Source: an uncultured Moraxella sp.
GTDB lineage: Bacteria; Pseudomonadota; Gammaproteobacteria; Pseudomonadales; Moraxellaceae
DNA length: 49,195 nucleotides
NCBI GenBank assembly: GCA_943908425.1
Contig: CALTTC010000016.1
Location: 1-49,195, forward strand
Direction of reading: 5' to 3'
The notes below the pieces were generated by a model, which was not told where the DNA came from, did not search any database, and was given only the letters and a program-made list of their open reading frames with translations. Position numbers and translations under genes: made by a program. Shown in pieces: positions 8,957 to 18,220 of this stretch (the stretch's first letter is position 1; every line of letters starts with the position of its first letter).

Positions 8957-9016
8957 CGATAAGCGTGCTGTATTTGTGGCGATATCGCCAAGTGCATTTA
9001 AATTAGAAGGGTGATT

Positions 9017-9991
9017 ATGACAACATTAGAGCAACATATTATAAAAGCAAAAGCGGACGTTGATGCCTTGCGTCAAGCGATTAGTCAGGCGGTGATTGGA
9101 CAGACGCAAGTCATTGATAAATTGCTAATTTGTTTATTGGCAGGCGGGCATACTTTATTGGAGGGCGTGCCGGGGCTTGGCAAAACATTACTGGTCAAGG
9201 CGCTTGCGCAAGCGGTGGCGGGGCAATTTGGGCGCATTCAATTTACCCCAGATTTGATGCCAGCAGACGTTATCGGACACACGCTTTATGATATGCATAC
9301 TGGGCAATGGAAAACGCGTAAAGGGGCGGTGTTTTGTCATTTGTTGCTTGCTGATGAAATCAACCGCGCCACTGCCAAGACACAATCGGCACTGCTTGAG
9401 GTGATGCAAGAGGGGCAGGTGACGATTGAGGGGGTAAGCTATGATATACCCACGCCGTTTTTGTGTATCGCAACCCAAAACCCGTTGGATCAAGAGGGAA
9501 CGTACCCTTTGCCTGAGGCACAGCTTGACCGTTTTTTGTTGAACATTGTAATGGATTATCCAACTTACGAGGACGAAAAACGTATGCTACTTAGCGAAAC
9601 TACGGGTAAAGTTGGTGATAAGCTTGATTTATCGCGAGTGCCAAGTGTGCTGACCGTAGCGCGTTTGGCGCAGTTACAAAAAATCGCCGCACATATCACA
9701 AGTGACGAGCGCGTCATCGCCTATGCCCTAGACATTGTCCGCCAAAGCCGAACGTTTGACGGTATTCAGATGGGTGCGGGCAGTCGTGCGGGTATGGCGC
9801 TAATTCGTGCTGGTAAGGCGGCGGCACTGCTTGCAGGGCGTAGCTTTGTAACCCCAGATGATATTCGCTTAGTCGCCAGCGACGTGCTACGCCATCGTTT
9901 GCGCTTAAGTGGCGATTTTATTATTGACGGTTATCGCGTGGATGAGGTTATCAGAAGTTTATTGGACACTGTGAATGCCCCACGCCAATAA
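9017..9991 (+). CDS. MoxR family AAA+ ATPase
   Basis: About 324 residues with the AAA_3 core: Walker A GVPGLGKT (Lys56), Walker B LLLADE (Asp113-Glu114), sensor 1 in IATQNP and an arginine-rich second region (DRFLL), then the AAA lid. MoxR ATPases act as chaperones that mature metal- or cofactor-containing complexes or envelope proteins, usually with DUF58 and von Willebrand-type partners. AGAAGG at 9005-9010 supports the ATG at 9017 over GTG at 9011. It overlaps the DUF58 gene by 17 bases. No von Willebrand factor A (Bat) genes follow, so the partner set here is the RDD/SpoIIM/DUF4129/DUF4350 version. Confidence 0.93.
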   Translation: MTTLEQHIIKAKADVDALRQAISQAVIGQTQVIDKLLICLLAGGHTLLEGVPGLGKTLLVKALAQAVAGQFGRIQFTPDLMPADVIGHTLYDMHTGQWKTRKGAVFCHLLLADEINRATAKTQSALLEVMQEGQVTIEGVSYDIPTPFLCIATQNPLDQEGTYPLPEAQLDRFLLNIVMDYPTYEDEKRMLLSETTGKVGDKLDLSRVPSVLTVARLAQLQKIAAHITSDERVIAYALDIVRQSRTFDGIQMGAGSRAGMALIRAGKAAALLAGRSFVTPDDIRLVASDVLRHRLRLSGDFIIDGYRVDEVIRSLLDTVNAPRQ

Positions 9992-11429
9992 TTCCGATCT
10001 TCCTGCGCAACACCCTGTAACCGTGCGAATTGTCCCAAGCCTCAGTGCCAAAGGGCAGCGGCGGCTATTGTGGCTTGCAGGGCTGTTTTTGGGACTGGAT
10101 TTATTCAAGGCTTATTTATCTTATATGGCAGTTGCTGATACGCTGGTTATGTGGCTTGACTATGCTTTGTGGTTTCTTGTCGTGCTTGTAGGCTTACTGA
10201 TTGTTGAGTTATTGGGCTTGTATCAAGCGATTTTTTGGGGCGGGGTGCCAAAAGTGGCTGTAGAGCGCCAAAGTGCAAGTAAATTTGCTATCGGCGTGCC
10301 CATGCCAGTAACGCTAAATATGAGCGCCAATATCCCTAGCTGGCTTCGTGTGCGCTGTCATGACAGTCTGCCAGTCAATGGGGTGGCAAGTGGTCTACCC
10401 ATCTGCCTGACAGGGGGAGAGCTTGCCCAAAACACCACACAAAACGGTATTAGCACCCATTATCTACTGACCTTGACCACGCGTGGCAGTGCTAGCTTTG
10501 GCGATATGTGGTGGGAATTTAGCAGTTATTTTGCCAGTTGGTGTTTGTATGCTTATCTGCCAAAACACAACGTGCAAGGGCAAAAGACTGTGCAAGGTTT
10601 ACCAGACTTCGGCAATCGCCACGGACAACTGATTGCTACCAGTCTAAACCAAGCCTTTCACGGCAATTTACAAAAAAGTAAGCGCGGTGTCGGACAAGAT
10701 TTTCATCAGTTGCGTGACTACAATGAAGGCGACAATGTGCGGGCGATTGATTGGAAAGCAAGCTCACGGCTACAAAAGCTTATGAGTAAGGACTACCAAG
10801 AACAAAACAACCAAACATTGCTATTTTTGCTTGATGGCTCTATGCGTATGCGTCATCAAAGTGCAGATAGCGCACTTAGTCATCTAGATGCGGTATTAAA
10901 TGCCATGCTAGCGTTGGCGATGGTGGCATTAAAACAAGGCGATAAAGTTGGTTTTGTGAGCTTTTCTAGCGTTGAAGACAAGGTTTTTGCCCCACAAAAA
11001 GGCGTGCAGACGATAAGTCAGCTACTCGCCCAAAGTGCCAACCTGCAAGCATCACACCAAATGCCTGACTACATGGCAGCCGCCAAAATTGCCCTATCCG
11101 TACAAAAAAAACGTGGCTGGATAATTTTATTGACAAGTACGCGTAGCGAAGATATGGACGAGCTGTTAGAAGCGGTGGGGCTTTTGCGTGCAAGGCATTT
11201 GGTGGTGGTGGCTACACTGTACGAAGATGAGTTGGCACAGCGCTTAGAGAAATTGCCAATAAATGCGGAAAGTGCGCGTACTTATCAAGCGATTTGTGAC
11301 CATACCTTACGCCAAAAACAGCTACAATCGCGGCTAAGGGGCTTGGCAAATGTGATAACCCTGCATTGCACACCCGAGCAGTTGGCACACCAGTTAATGC
11401 AGCAGTATTGGACGCTCAAAAAACGCTGA
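9975..11429 (+). CDS. DUF58 domain protein
   Basis: The 484-residue protein has two N-terminal membrane helices (about residues 30-80), a beta-rich central part, and the DUF58 signature DFHQLRDYNEGDNVRAIDWK around residues 240-260, which is followed by a von Willebrand A-like fold beginning LLFLLDGSMRMR. DUF58 proteins accompany MoxR ATPases and are thought to be their clients or adaptors. It is the last gene of the module; a 550-base non-coding interval follows. The ATG at 9975 lies inside the end of moxR and has no clear ribosome binding site, consistent with coupling. Confidence 0.88.
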   Translation: MPHANNSDLPAQHPVTVRIVPSLSAKGQRRLLWLAGLFLGLDLFKAYLSYMAVADTLVMWLDYALWFLVVLVGLLIVELLGLYQAIFWGGVPKVAVERQSASKFAIGVPMPVTLNMSANIPSWLRVRCHDSLPVNGVASGLPICLTGGELAQNTTQNGISTHYLLTLTTRGSASFGDMWWEFSSYFASWCLYAYLPKHNVQGQKTVQGLPDFGNRHGQLIATSLNQAFHGNLQKSKRGVGQDFHQLRDYNEGDNVRAIDWKASSRLQKLMSKDYQEQNNQTLLFLLDGSMRMRHQSADSALSHLDAVLNAMLALAMVALKQGDKVGFVSFSSVEDKVFAPQKGVQTISQLLAQSANLQASHQMPDYMAAAKIALSVQKKRGWIILLTSTRSEDMDELLEAVGLLRARHLVVVATLYEDELAQRLEKLPINAESARTYQAICDHTLRQKQLQSRLRGLANVITLHCTPEQLAHQLMQQYWTLKKR

Positions 11430-11979
11430 TGGTGTGCTTTTGTGGTGCTAAAATTGTGAGATTACTTATACATTAAGCTAAGTAAGTCCAATCAACAAAA
11501 ACCTTGCTCAAATGGTATTGTCTTGTACGCAACTATCGTTGCATTGCCATGCAGTATTGCTGTTAATAATTCTTAACTAACTAACCATCCGTGTAAAAAG
11601 GCAAATAGCGCTTTGTCCTTAGCCTATATCCATCTATTATCGCTATTGTTAATAATGCAGTTGTTCATTTGTACAGGCTAGTTGATAGCGTGGTTGCCTA
11701 GTTTTAAGGCTTGGCGTTGTTAAAGATTGTGCAAGCGCTGTTTTTACCATCACCCACAAAAATTGGCGCTGAAACAATCAATATAAATATATAGTAAAAA
11801 TATTGCCTTGCAAATTTAGCACGCAATACATCCAAAAAACTTATGGCTATTATCCTGATATCAACATAAAAATGCTGGTTCGATCAGTCGTTATTTCTAT
11901 CGTACGTGTTTGCCCTAGCTAAATGCAATAAGCGGTTGTGCTGATTGTTTGTCCACACCGATAATGTAAATTGCTATAA
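11430..11979. other. 550-bp non-coding interval between DUF58 gene and coaE
   Basis: Two convergent genes end here. I see no open frame with gene-like features, no clear T-tailed hairpin and no RNA gene. The sequence is AT-rich and locally repetitive. It could hold a decayed gene or an unrecognised small RNA, but nothing in the sequence supports either. Confidence 0.5.
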
Positions 11980-12597
11980 TTATTTTTGTGCGTGGGCTAA
12001 TGCTAGATACTTTTGATGTAGGGGCAATAATTGGGCGTATAAAGTGGGTAAGTCTTGATCATTTACGACAATATCTGCATGCAGTTCTTGAGCAAGAGCA
12101 AGGCGTTCTTGGCGGTTTAACTGGTTGCTTAAGATTTTTTGGATATCGCCTGTACTGTCTCGGCGAGTAGCGCGCACTATTTGCAGGGCGACTGGGCTGT
12201 CCACCACCAAAAACTGCTGACATAAGCTAAATAAGGGCGAGTGCTGATGCTTTTCAAATAATAAAGGCACTACAAGTAATGTATAACTAGAGTGGCTTTG
12301 TTTTAGGCTATGCAAAATGGATTGTTGTACGGCGGGATGGATGATGGCATTTAACTTGGCAAGCTTATCAGGCTTATCAAAAATAAAGGTGCGCATTGCT
12401 TGGCGGTTGTAGTTGCCTGCCTCATCAAGCACCCAATCGCCAAAAGTTTCCCTAAGGGTGTCTAATAGGGGGCTACCCTGCTTGGTAAGCTGATGGGCAA
12501 TAATATCGGCATCCACAACATCAATATTTTGGCTAAAAAACCAGTTGCTCACCGCGGTTTTGCCGCTACCGATACCGCCAGTTAAGCCAATAATCAC
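11980..12597 (-). CDS. coaE: Dephospho-CoA kinase
   Basis: CoaE phosphorylates the 3'-hydroxyl of dephospho-CoA in the last step of coenzyme A synthesis. The P-loop GLTGGIGSGKT stands at the N-terminus, followed by the family's DADIIAHQL segment and a later RDSTGDIQKILSNQ stretch; length is normal at just over 200 residues. Start choice: GTG at 12597 overlaps the pilD stop as GTGA and places the P-loop at residue 4, the usual arrangement. A TTG at 12618 would add seven residues and cannot be excluded. The coaE-after-pilD order is common in pseudomonads and Moraxellaceae, where coaE is the terminal gene of the pilus biogenesis cluster. Confidence 0.94.
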   Translation of the reverse strand: MIIGLTGGIGSGKTAVSNWFFSQNIDVVDADIIAHQLTKQGSPLLDTLRETFGDWVLDEAGNYNRQAMRTFIFDKPDKLAKLNAIIHPAVQQSILHSLKQSHSSYTLLVVPLLFEKHQHSPLFSLCQQFLVVDSPVALQIVRATRRDSTGDIQKILSNQLNRQERLALAQELHADIVVNDQDLPTLYAQLLPLHQKYLALAHAQK

Positions 12598-13493
12598 CGA
12601 TACAGTCCCAAATACCAATGGTTAATGTCTTGCCCAAACAGTAGCGCGACAATGCCAGCAATGGCAATATATGGACCAAAAGCAAAGGGCTTACTGCCAC
12701 CGTGAATTCGCATCAAAATAATACCGACAACAGCACCTATCACCGAGGATAGAAGAATAATTAAGGGTAGTGCCCCCGCACCAAGCCATGCCCCGAGCGC
12801 TGCAAGTAGCTTAAAATCCCCGTGTCCCATGCCTTGTTTTTTGGTGAGTAGCGCATACAGCGTCGCCACCGACCACAATGATAAAAAGCCAAGCAGTGCC
12901 CCCCAAATAGCCACCGTTGGCGCAACGAATAATCCTTGACTGTTCACGGCAAGCCCAAGCATGCCCAAAGGATACACTAGGCGGTCAGGTAACAGTTGGG
13001 TGTCAAAGTCAATCCCCGCTAGGGCAATGAGTAGCCAAGTAAACGGTAAGCTTGCTACTCCTTGCATGGTTGCCCCAAATACCGCAATTACCACAACGGA
13101 CAGTACAGCGGTGGCGAGCTCCACCAGAGGATAACGGGAACTAATATTAGTGGCACAGCCACTACATTTGCCTTGTAAAAATAGCCAGCTAACTACTGGA
13201 ATATTCTCAAACCAGCGGATTTTATGACCGCAATTCGGGCAGCGAGAGGCGGGGTAGGATAGGCTAATTGGCGTATCGTCTTTCACGGCTTGCAATAGAG
13301 CATTTTTGTGACTGTTGTCTAGCACTTCATCTTGCCAGAAGTGCGCCGACTCCGAGCGCCATTCACGACGCATGATTAAAGGGGTGCGATGAATGACAAC
13401 ATTTAGAAATGAGCCGACACATAGTCCCAATAACGCAGTAATCACTATGGCAAGCCACGGTGAGTGTTGTAAAGAGGTAAGTAAGTTATTCAT
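12594..13493 (-). CDS. pilD: Prepilin peptidase / N-methyltransferase
   Basis: This inner-membrane aspartic protease cleaves type IV prepilins (and type II pseudopilins) and methylates the new N-terminal phenylalanine. The 299-residue protein has an N-terminal GSFLNVVIHR motif and the two zinc-binding cysteine pairs CPNC and CSGC (about residues 87-118). The catalytic aspartates are in GIDFDTQLLPD and GHGDFKLLAALG. About eight hydrophobic segments are present. Its ATG is directly adjacent to the pilC stop (13493), so it is translated from the same message as pilC. Confidence 0.96.
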   Translation of the reverse strand: MNNLLTSLQHSPWLAIVITALLGLCVGSFLNVVIHRTPLIMRREWRSESAHFWQDEVLDNSHKNALLQAVKDDTPISLSYPASRCPNCGHKIRWFENIPVVSWLFLQGKCSGCATNISSRYPLVELATAVLSVVVIAVFGATMQGVASLPFTWLLIALAGIDFDTQLLPDRLVYPLGMLGLAVNSQGLFVAPTVAIWGALLGFLSLWSVATLYALLTKKQGMGHGDFKLLAALGAWLGAGALPLIILLSSVIGAVVGIILMRIHGGSKPFAFGPYIAIAGIVALLFGQDINHWYLGLYR

Positions 13494-14716
13494 TACCCAA
13501 TCACATCACCCATTTGGAAGATAGGTAGATACATGGCAATTACGAGACCGCCGATAACCACACCCAAAAACGCCATAATAATCGGCTCCATAAGGCTTGT
13601 CAGTCCATCTACAGCGTTGTCTACCTCGTTCTCATAATAGGTGGCGGATTTGTCAAGCATTTCCTCAAGACTACCTGCCTCCTCGCCGATGCCCACCATC
13701 TGGATAACCATACTAGGAAATAGATTGGTGCTGCGTAGGGAAAACTGCAATTGTTGTCCGGTGGCGACATCTTCCTTGACGCGCTGTGTGGCATTGTAGT
13801 ACACCACATTGTTAGTGGCGCCGGCAGTGGAATCTAACGCATCAATCAACGGTACGCCAGCGGCGAAAGTGGTAGACAGGGTGCGACAAAAACGTGCGAT
13901 AATAGACTTATAGATGATATCACCAAAAATAGGTATTTTAAGCGATAGACGGTCTAGAAAATCCCGAAAGGCTTTACTGTGTCGTTTGGCTTGCACAAAA
14001 GCGATGGTCAATCCTGCTATAATGAGGAAAAAAGGAATATAATATTCTATCATCCAATGAGACATTTTTACAACCAGTTGGGTAAAGGCTGGAAGCTCTG
14101 CGCCAAACGACTCAAACATCCCCGAGAATACGGGTACTACCTTGATTAAAAGAATGGCGGTAACAATAATCGCCACAATAATAACGGCAATGGGGTATTT
14201 CATCGCTTTTTTGATTTTTGCTTTCAAAAGTTCACTTTTTTCTTTATAAACGGCAACCCGCTCAAGCATGGTCTCTAGCGCCCCTGCTTGTTCACCCGAC
14301 TCTACCAGCGAACAAAATAAATCATCAAAGTAACGCGGGTGTTTACGTAGGGCAGCTGCAAAAGTACTACCGGCTTCAATCTCAGCTTTTAGCTTCAAAA
14401 CTAGCTCTTTCATACTAGGGTTATCTAGCGAGTCAGCGACAATTTCGAAAGATTGCGTGAGTGGTACCCCGGCTTTCATCATCGTGGCAAGCTGTCGCGT
14501 GAAAATGGCGATATCTAAGGCTTTAATCGGTTTTTTTGTTTTAAACAACGGCTTACCTTTGGGGCGGATGCTTTTAACCGTGATGCCCTGCTTTCTTAGT
14601 TGCGCTTTGGCAAGTTCTAAGCTTTTACTGGTTGCCTCGCCTTTGACTTCTTGCCCACGACGATTCGTGCCGACATATTTAAAATCAAGTAATTGCTCGG
14701 TGGCGACTTTTGCCAT
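13493..14716 (-). CDS. pilC: Type IV pilus inner-membrane platform protein
   Basis: PilC (GspF family) forms the inner-membrane platform that PilB and PilT act on during pilus extension and retraction. The 407-residue protein has two T2SSF domains: the first around residues 70-195 with DIAIFTRQLATMMKAGVPL, and the second around 275-395 with RFCRTLSTTFAAGVPLIDAL. Three membrane helices are seen (about residues 175-195, 220-245 and 380-400). It sits 88 bases downstream of pilB on the same strand and overlaps pilD. Confidence 0.96.
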   Translation of the reverse strand: MAKVATEQLLDFKYVGTNRRGQEVKGEATSKSLELAKAQLRKQGITVKSIRPKGKPLFKTKKPIKALDIAIFTRQLATMMKAGVPLTQSFEIVADSLDNPSMKELVLKLKAEIEAGSTFAAALRKHPRYFDDLFCSLVESGEQAGALETMLERVAVYKEKSELLKAKIKKAMKYPIAVIIVAIIVTAILLIKVVPVFSGMFESFGAELPAFTQLVVKMSHWMIEYYIPFFLIIAGLTIAFVQAKRHSKAFRDFLDRLSLKIPIFGDIIYKSIIARFCRTLSTTFAAGVPLIDALDSTAGATNNVVYYNATQRVKEDVATGQQLQFSLRSTNLFPSMVIQMVGIGEEAGSLEEMLDKSATYYENEVDNAVDGLTSLMEPIIMAFLGVVIGGLVIAMYLPIFQMGDVIG

Positions 14717-14804
14717 AGTAATAATCCTGCGTTTGATTTTTTTAAAATAAATAACAGCTATGTTAAAGCACTCTTGCTAGAAACTCAAGGCTTTTTTAAT
14801 AAAG

Positions 14805-16523
14805 TTACTCGGAGGTTACTCGATACATCTCTTGAATACTCGTGGTGCCTTGTAATACCTTCATAATACCAGAGCGGCGCAAATCACGAAAGCCCTTGGT
14901 TAATGCCGCGTCTTTAATGGCGATGGCGTTACCATCTTCCATAATAATACGGGCAATCTCGGGGTAGACTTTCATTACTTCATAGATACCCACTCGCCCC
15001 TTATAGCCTTCGCGACATTCTGAGCAGCCGACAGGTTCGTAAATCACATTGTCAGGGTTCGCTAAATCTTCTTCGGTAAAGCCGATTTCTAGTAAGCTTT
15101 GGCGTGGGACGCTGGTGGGACGCTTGCAAGCTTTGCATAAGCGCCGTGCCAGTCGCTGCGCCACCACTAAATTAACCGAGGTGGCGATATTAAATGACGC
15201 CACCCCCATATTGCGTAAACGGGTCAAGGTTTCGGGAGCGGAGTTGGTGTGCAGGGTAGATAACACCATGTGTCCTGTTTGCGCCGCTTTAATGGCGATT
15301 TCGGCAGTTTCTAAATCCCGAATCTCCCCCACCATGACAATATCAGGGTCTTGACGCAAGAAGGCTTTAAGTGCTGAGGAGAAAGTTAAACCTACTTTGG
15401 GATTAACGTTCACTTGGTTAATGCCTTCTAAGTTAATTTCAACAGGGTCTTCGGCGGTGGAGATGTTGGTCTCTGGAGTATTTAAAATGTTAAGACCCGT
15501 ATAAAGCGAGACGGTTTTACCAGAACCCGTCGGACCGGTGATAAGCATCATGCCTTGTGGCTTGTGTAGCGCCTCCAAAAACAGCTCTTTTTGGTCAGGC
15601 TCATAGCCTAGAGCATCAATGCCAAGCATTGCTGAGGAGGGGTCTAAAATACGCAAGACAAGCTTTTCACCGAACAAGGTGGGCAACGAGTTAACACGAA
15701 AATCAATGGCTTTGTTTTTGGAGAGTTTAAGCTTAATCCGTCCATCTTGTGGTGCACGGCGTTCAGAAATATCCATTTGCGACATCACCTTTAGGCGTGC
15801 GGCGATTTTGCCTGCCATTTGTACTGGCGGACGACTGACCACTTGCATCACCCCATCGACACGAAAGCGCACGCGATAGGATTTTTCATAAGGTTCAAAA
15901 TGTAAATCTGAGGCGCCCATACGAATGGCATCGACAAGCATTTTATTGACAAATTTAACAACGGGTGCTTCTTCGCTACTATCGCCAAGCGTTGTGGCGC
16001 CAGCGTCAGCATCTTCATCATCGCCATTATCGCCACCGAGCTCTCCAGAAAAATCCACATCGCCGAAGTCACCAAAACTGCCATCGCCCCCAGAAAACAA
16101 CTTGTCTAAGGTGTGCTTTAATTTGTCTTCTTCAACAACGACCGTCTCTACAGGCATTTTGGCGTTAAAGGAGATGGCATCAATGGCATCAAGGCGAGTG
16201 GGGTCACTCATCGCGACAAAAAGTTTATTACCACGTTTAAAAAGGGGTAATGCGCTGTACTGGCGAATGGTTTTTTCATCCACCAAGTCTTTTGGCACGA
16301 TATCGGCGTGCATGGCATTTAAATCAAATAAGGGATCGCCAAACTCTTTAGAGATTGTAGCGGCGATTTTGGCGGCGGGGGCAAGTTTATTCTCCACCAA
16401 ATAATTGACAATGCCGACATTCTGTTGTTGTGCGCCAGCGAGCGCTTTATGCATCGCATCTTCGCCAACCAAGCCATCACGGACAAAAATTAGCGCAAGA
16501 CCGCCAAAGGCAGGAGTGGACAT
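14805..16523 (-). CDS. pilB: Type IV pilus extension ATPase
   Basis: PilB is the hexameric ATPase that powers pilus polymerisation. The 572-residue protein has an N-terminal T2SSE_N domain (about 1-150), an acidic Gly/Asp-rich linker (about 150-180), and the GspE core with Walker A GPTGSGKT (Lys336), the Asp box, Walker B (DIVMVGEIRD) and His box. The zinc-binding cysteines are CKAC and CSEC near residues 455-500. AAAGGA stands 5-6 nt upstream of the ATG. It is first of the pilB-pilC-pilD-coaE run and divergent from tpiA. No pilin gene is in the window. Confidence 0.97.
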   Translation of the reverse strand: MSTPAFGGLALIFVRDGLVGEDAMHKALAGAQQQNVGIVNYLVENKLAPAAKIAATISKEFGDPLFDLNAMHADIVPKDLVDEKTIRQYSALPLFKRGNKLFVAMSDPTRLDAIDAISFNAKMPVETVVVEEDKLKHTLDKLFSGGDGSFGDFGDVDFSGELGGDNGDDEDADAGATTLGDSSEEAPVVKFVNKMLVDAIRMGASDLHFEPYEKSYRVRFRVDGVMQVVSRPPVQMAGKIAARLKVMSQMDISERRAPQDGRIKLKLSKNKAIDFRVNSLPTLFGEKLVLRILDPSSAMLGIDALGYEPDQKELFLEALHKPQGMMLITGPTGSGKTVSLYTGLNILNTPETNISTAEDPVEINLEGINQVNVNPKVGLTFSSALKAFLRQDPDIVMVGEIRDLETAEIAIKAAQTGHMVLSTLHTNSAPETLTRLRNMGVASFNIATSVNLVVAQRLARRLCKACKRPTSVPRQSLLEIGFTEEDLANPDNVIYEPVGCSECREGYKGRVGIYEVMKVYPEIARIIMEDGNAIAIKDAALTKGFRDLRRSGIMKVLQGTTSIQEMYRVTSE

Positions 16524-16705
16524 AGCTATCCTTTTAATAGTATTTTAAAAAATAGTTTATTATACTATAATTTTGCTAAAATTAGAAAAATTCCTGCATC
16601 GTGTACTGGCTAACGGTGATATCCATGATTATTTGCTAGATTGCGCTAAGTTGCTTTTGGTGTACAAAAATTGCCCCATAAAACATGACTATGCTACAAA
16701 AATAG

Positions 16706-16734
16706 TTAGCAAAACAAGTCTAATATGCTAAAAT
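16706..16734 (+). promoter_or_regulatory. tpiA promoter (extended -10)
   Basis: TTAGCA at 16706-16711 and TAAAAT at 16729-16734 are separated by 17 bp, with an upstream TG (16726-16727) giving an extended -10. Transcription would start near 16741, inside the longer possible reading frame, which supports the start at 16766 for TpiA. Confidence 0.7.
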
Positions 16735-16765
16735 GGCACGTTTAACAAATTTATTAGAGATAGCA

Positions 16766-17494
16766 ATGTGGGTCATTGGCAATTTTAAGCAAAATCCAGT
16801 AGAATTGGTTGTCGCCGAAGCTTTGGCAACACAAGCACTACAGGCAAGCCATGGACAGAATGTATCGGTCGCGATTGCGCCAAGCTTTGTGCATTTGGCA
16901 AGTGTTGGGCGTATTTTATGTAATGCTGATATCGGGAAAGTTACGCTTGCTGCCCAAGATGTGCACGATTTGTCAGCGACCTTTGGGGCGTATACTGGCG
17001 ATGTATCTGCTGCACAAGTGGCAGCCCTTGGGGCAACAATGACCCTAATTGGGCATTCTGAGCGCCGTCAATATCATGGTGAGAATAATGCTATATTGTC
17101 TGCTAAGCTTGCCAATGCTTGCCAAGCTGGTTTGCAAGTGGTGTTTTGTGCCGGTGAAAATAAGCTTGAAAATGCCAGTGGGCAAACTTTAAGCGTGATT
17201 GACGCGCAACTTGCGCCATTATTGGCGCTTAATACGACCGCCAACATCTTGGTGGCGTACGAGCCTGTATGGGCGATTGGGACGGGTATGACTCCAATCC
17301 TTGCCGATATTGAGCGCGTGCATCAGTATATCAAGCAAAAATTGCCAGAAGTGCCGGTGCTCTATGGCGGTAGTGTCAATGCTGATAATGCTGGCGAGTT
17401 TGCGAGTAGCGCGCTGATTGATGGGGTGCTAGTGGGCGGCGCGTGCCTAAACGCCGATAGCTTTGCCGAAATTATCCGCTTATTTAGCAAGTGA
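16766..17494 (+). CDS. tpiA: Triosephosphate isomerase
   Basis: TpiA interconverts dihydroxyacetone phosphate and glyceraldehyde 3-phosphate in glycolysis and gluconeogenesis. From the start at MWVIGNFKQN the protein has about 242 residues, a normal length. Catalytic residues are Lys8 (NFKQN), His97 (IGHSERR) and Glu166 (AYEPVWAIGTG), and the phosphate-binding loop YGGSVN is near the C-terminus. The frame is open from 16733, but that ATG overlaps the promoter -10 and lacks homologous sequence. The usual NWK motif reads NFK here, a tolerated change. secG follows 31 bases later. Confidence 0.97.
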   Translation: MWVIGNFKQNPVELVVAEALATQALQASHGQNVSVAIAPSFVHLASVGRILCNADIGKVTLAAQDVHDLSATFGAYTGDVSAAQVAALGATMTLIGHSERRQYHGENNAILSAKLANACQAGLQVVFCAGENKLENASGQTLSVIDAQLAPLLALNTTANILVAYEPVWAIGTGMTPILADIERVHQYIKQKLPEVPVLYGGSVNADNAGEFASSALIDGVLVGGACLNADSFAEIIRLFSK

Positions 17495-17525
17495 TTATTT
17501 TGCTGTTTTTACGGTTGAGAGTGTT

Positions 17526-17822
17526 ATGTTTAACTTTATTTTAGCGTTACATATTATTATCGCCATCGCGATGACAGGGCTTATTTTAATTCAGCACGGC
17601 AAGGGCGCTGACGCTGGGGCAAGCTTTGGTGCTGGTGGGGCAGGGACAGTATTTGGCGCGACAGGTTCGGCAACGTTTCTGACGCGTCTCACCGCTGTAC
17701 TCGCGGGGATATTTTTTGTGACAAGTCTTACATTGGCGTCCTATGCGCGTAAAGAGGCTGCCGACCAATTACGCCTTGATGTGCCTGCACAGACCCAAGC
17801 GCCAACTACCCCTGCACCATAA
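17526..17822 (+). CDS. secG: Protein translocase subunit SecG
   Basis: SecG is the small accessory subunit of the SecYEG channel. The 98-residue product has two transmembrane helices (about residues 2-22 and 54-75) joined by the typical glycine-rich loop (QHGKGADAGASFGAGGAGTVFGATGS), and a short polar tail ending in Pro/Thr repeats. The ATG at 17526 follows GAGAG by 5 nt; the frame open upstream from 17463 overlaps tpiA and is not used. The tpiA-secG-tRNA-Leu order is widely conserved in gammaproteobacteria. Confidence 0.95.
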   Translation: MFNFILALHIIIAIAMTGLILIQHGKGADAGASFGAGGAGTVFGATGSATFLTRLTAVLAGIFFVTSLTLASYARKEAADQLRLDVPAQTQAPTTPAP

Positions 17823-17835
17823 TATGTAAAAAAGC

Positions 17836-17863
17836 TTGAATTTTAAAAATTTTTGCGTATACT
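17836..17863 (+). promoter_or_regulatory. tRNA-Leu promoter
   Basis: TTGAAT (17836-17841), a 16-bp spacer and TATACT (17858-17863) precede the mature tRNA 5' end by 13 bases. This gives the tRNA its own promoter in addition to read-through from secG. Confidence 0.7.
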
Positions 17864-17876
17864 ATGGCAAGTTTGT

Positions 17877-17961
17877 GCGATTATGGTGGAATTGGTAGAC
17901 ACGCCATCTTGAGGGGGTGGTGCTTCACGGCGTGAGAGTTCGAGTCTCTCTAATCGCACCA
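17877..17961 (+). tRNA. tRNA-Leu (GAG)
   Basis: The 85-nt class II tRNA has acceptor strands GCGATTA (17877-17883) and TAATCGC (17951-17957) with an encoded ACCA end. The D-arm is the standard leucine sequence (TGGAATTGGTAGACAC). The anticodon arm CCATC-TTGAGGG-GGTGG gives anticodon GAG, with one G-U pair. A long variable arm (TGCTTCACGGC) and the T-arm with TTCGAGT complete it. It reads CUC/CUU codons. Confidence 0.96.
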
Positions 17962-18220
17962 CATTTTCTAAATTAGCTATTCTTGCTAGTTTTTAAGTTT
18001 CATTGATATCTTATTTTCTAATCTTTTATACATAAAATTTTTAAGTAAATTTAAAAAGTAAAAATATTACCCCAAAATTTGCCATAAAGATTTTAATAAT
18101 AACTGCTTAATACTTCCCAATCTACTGAAGTGTAAATGTATAATAGAATGTAAGCGTTTCTATCAGACTAAGTTTTTACCGCTTTTTAATTTATTTATTC
18201 TAAATCCATTCGCACCAAAT

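Noticed and set aside
11870..11900. GGTTCGATC resembling a tRNA T-loop
   Set aside because: The flanking bases do not form a T stem and there is no acceptor or anticodon arm.
15925..16404. Plus-strand 159-residue Ser-rich frame
   Set aside because: It is the antisense of the pilB N-terminal half; the serine run mirrors the Asp/Gly-rich linker codons of PilB.
12594..16523. Type II secretion origin for the pilB/pilC/pilD genes
   Set aside because: The pilB-pilC-pilD-coaE order is the standard type IV pilus cluster, and no gsp genes are present.
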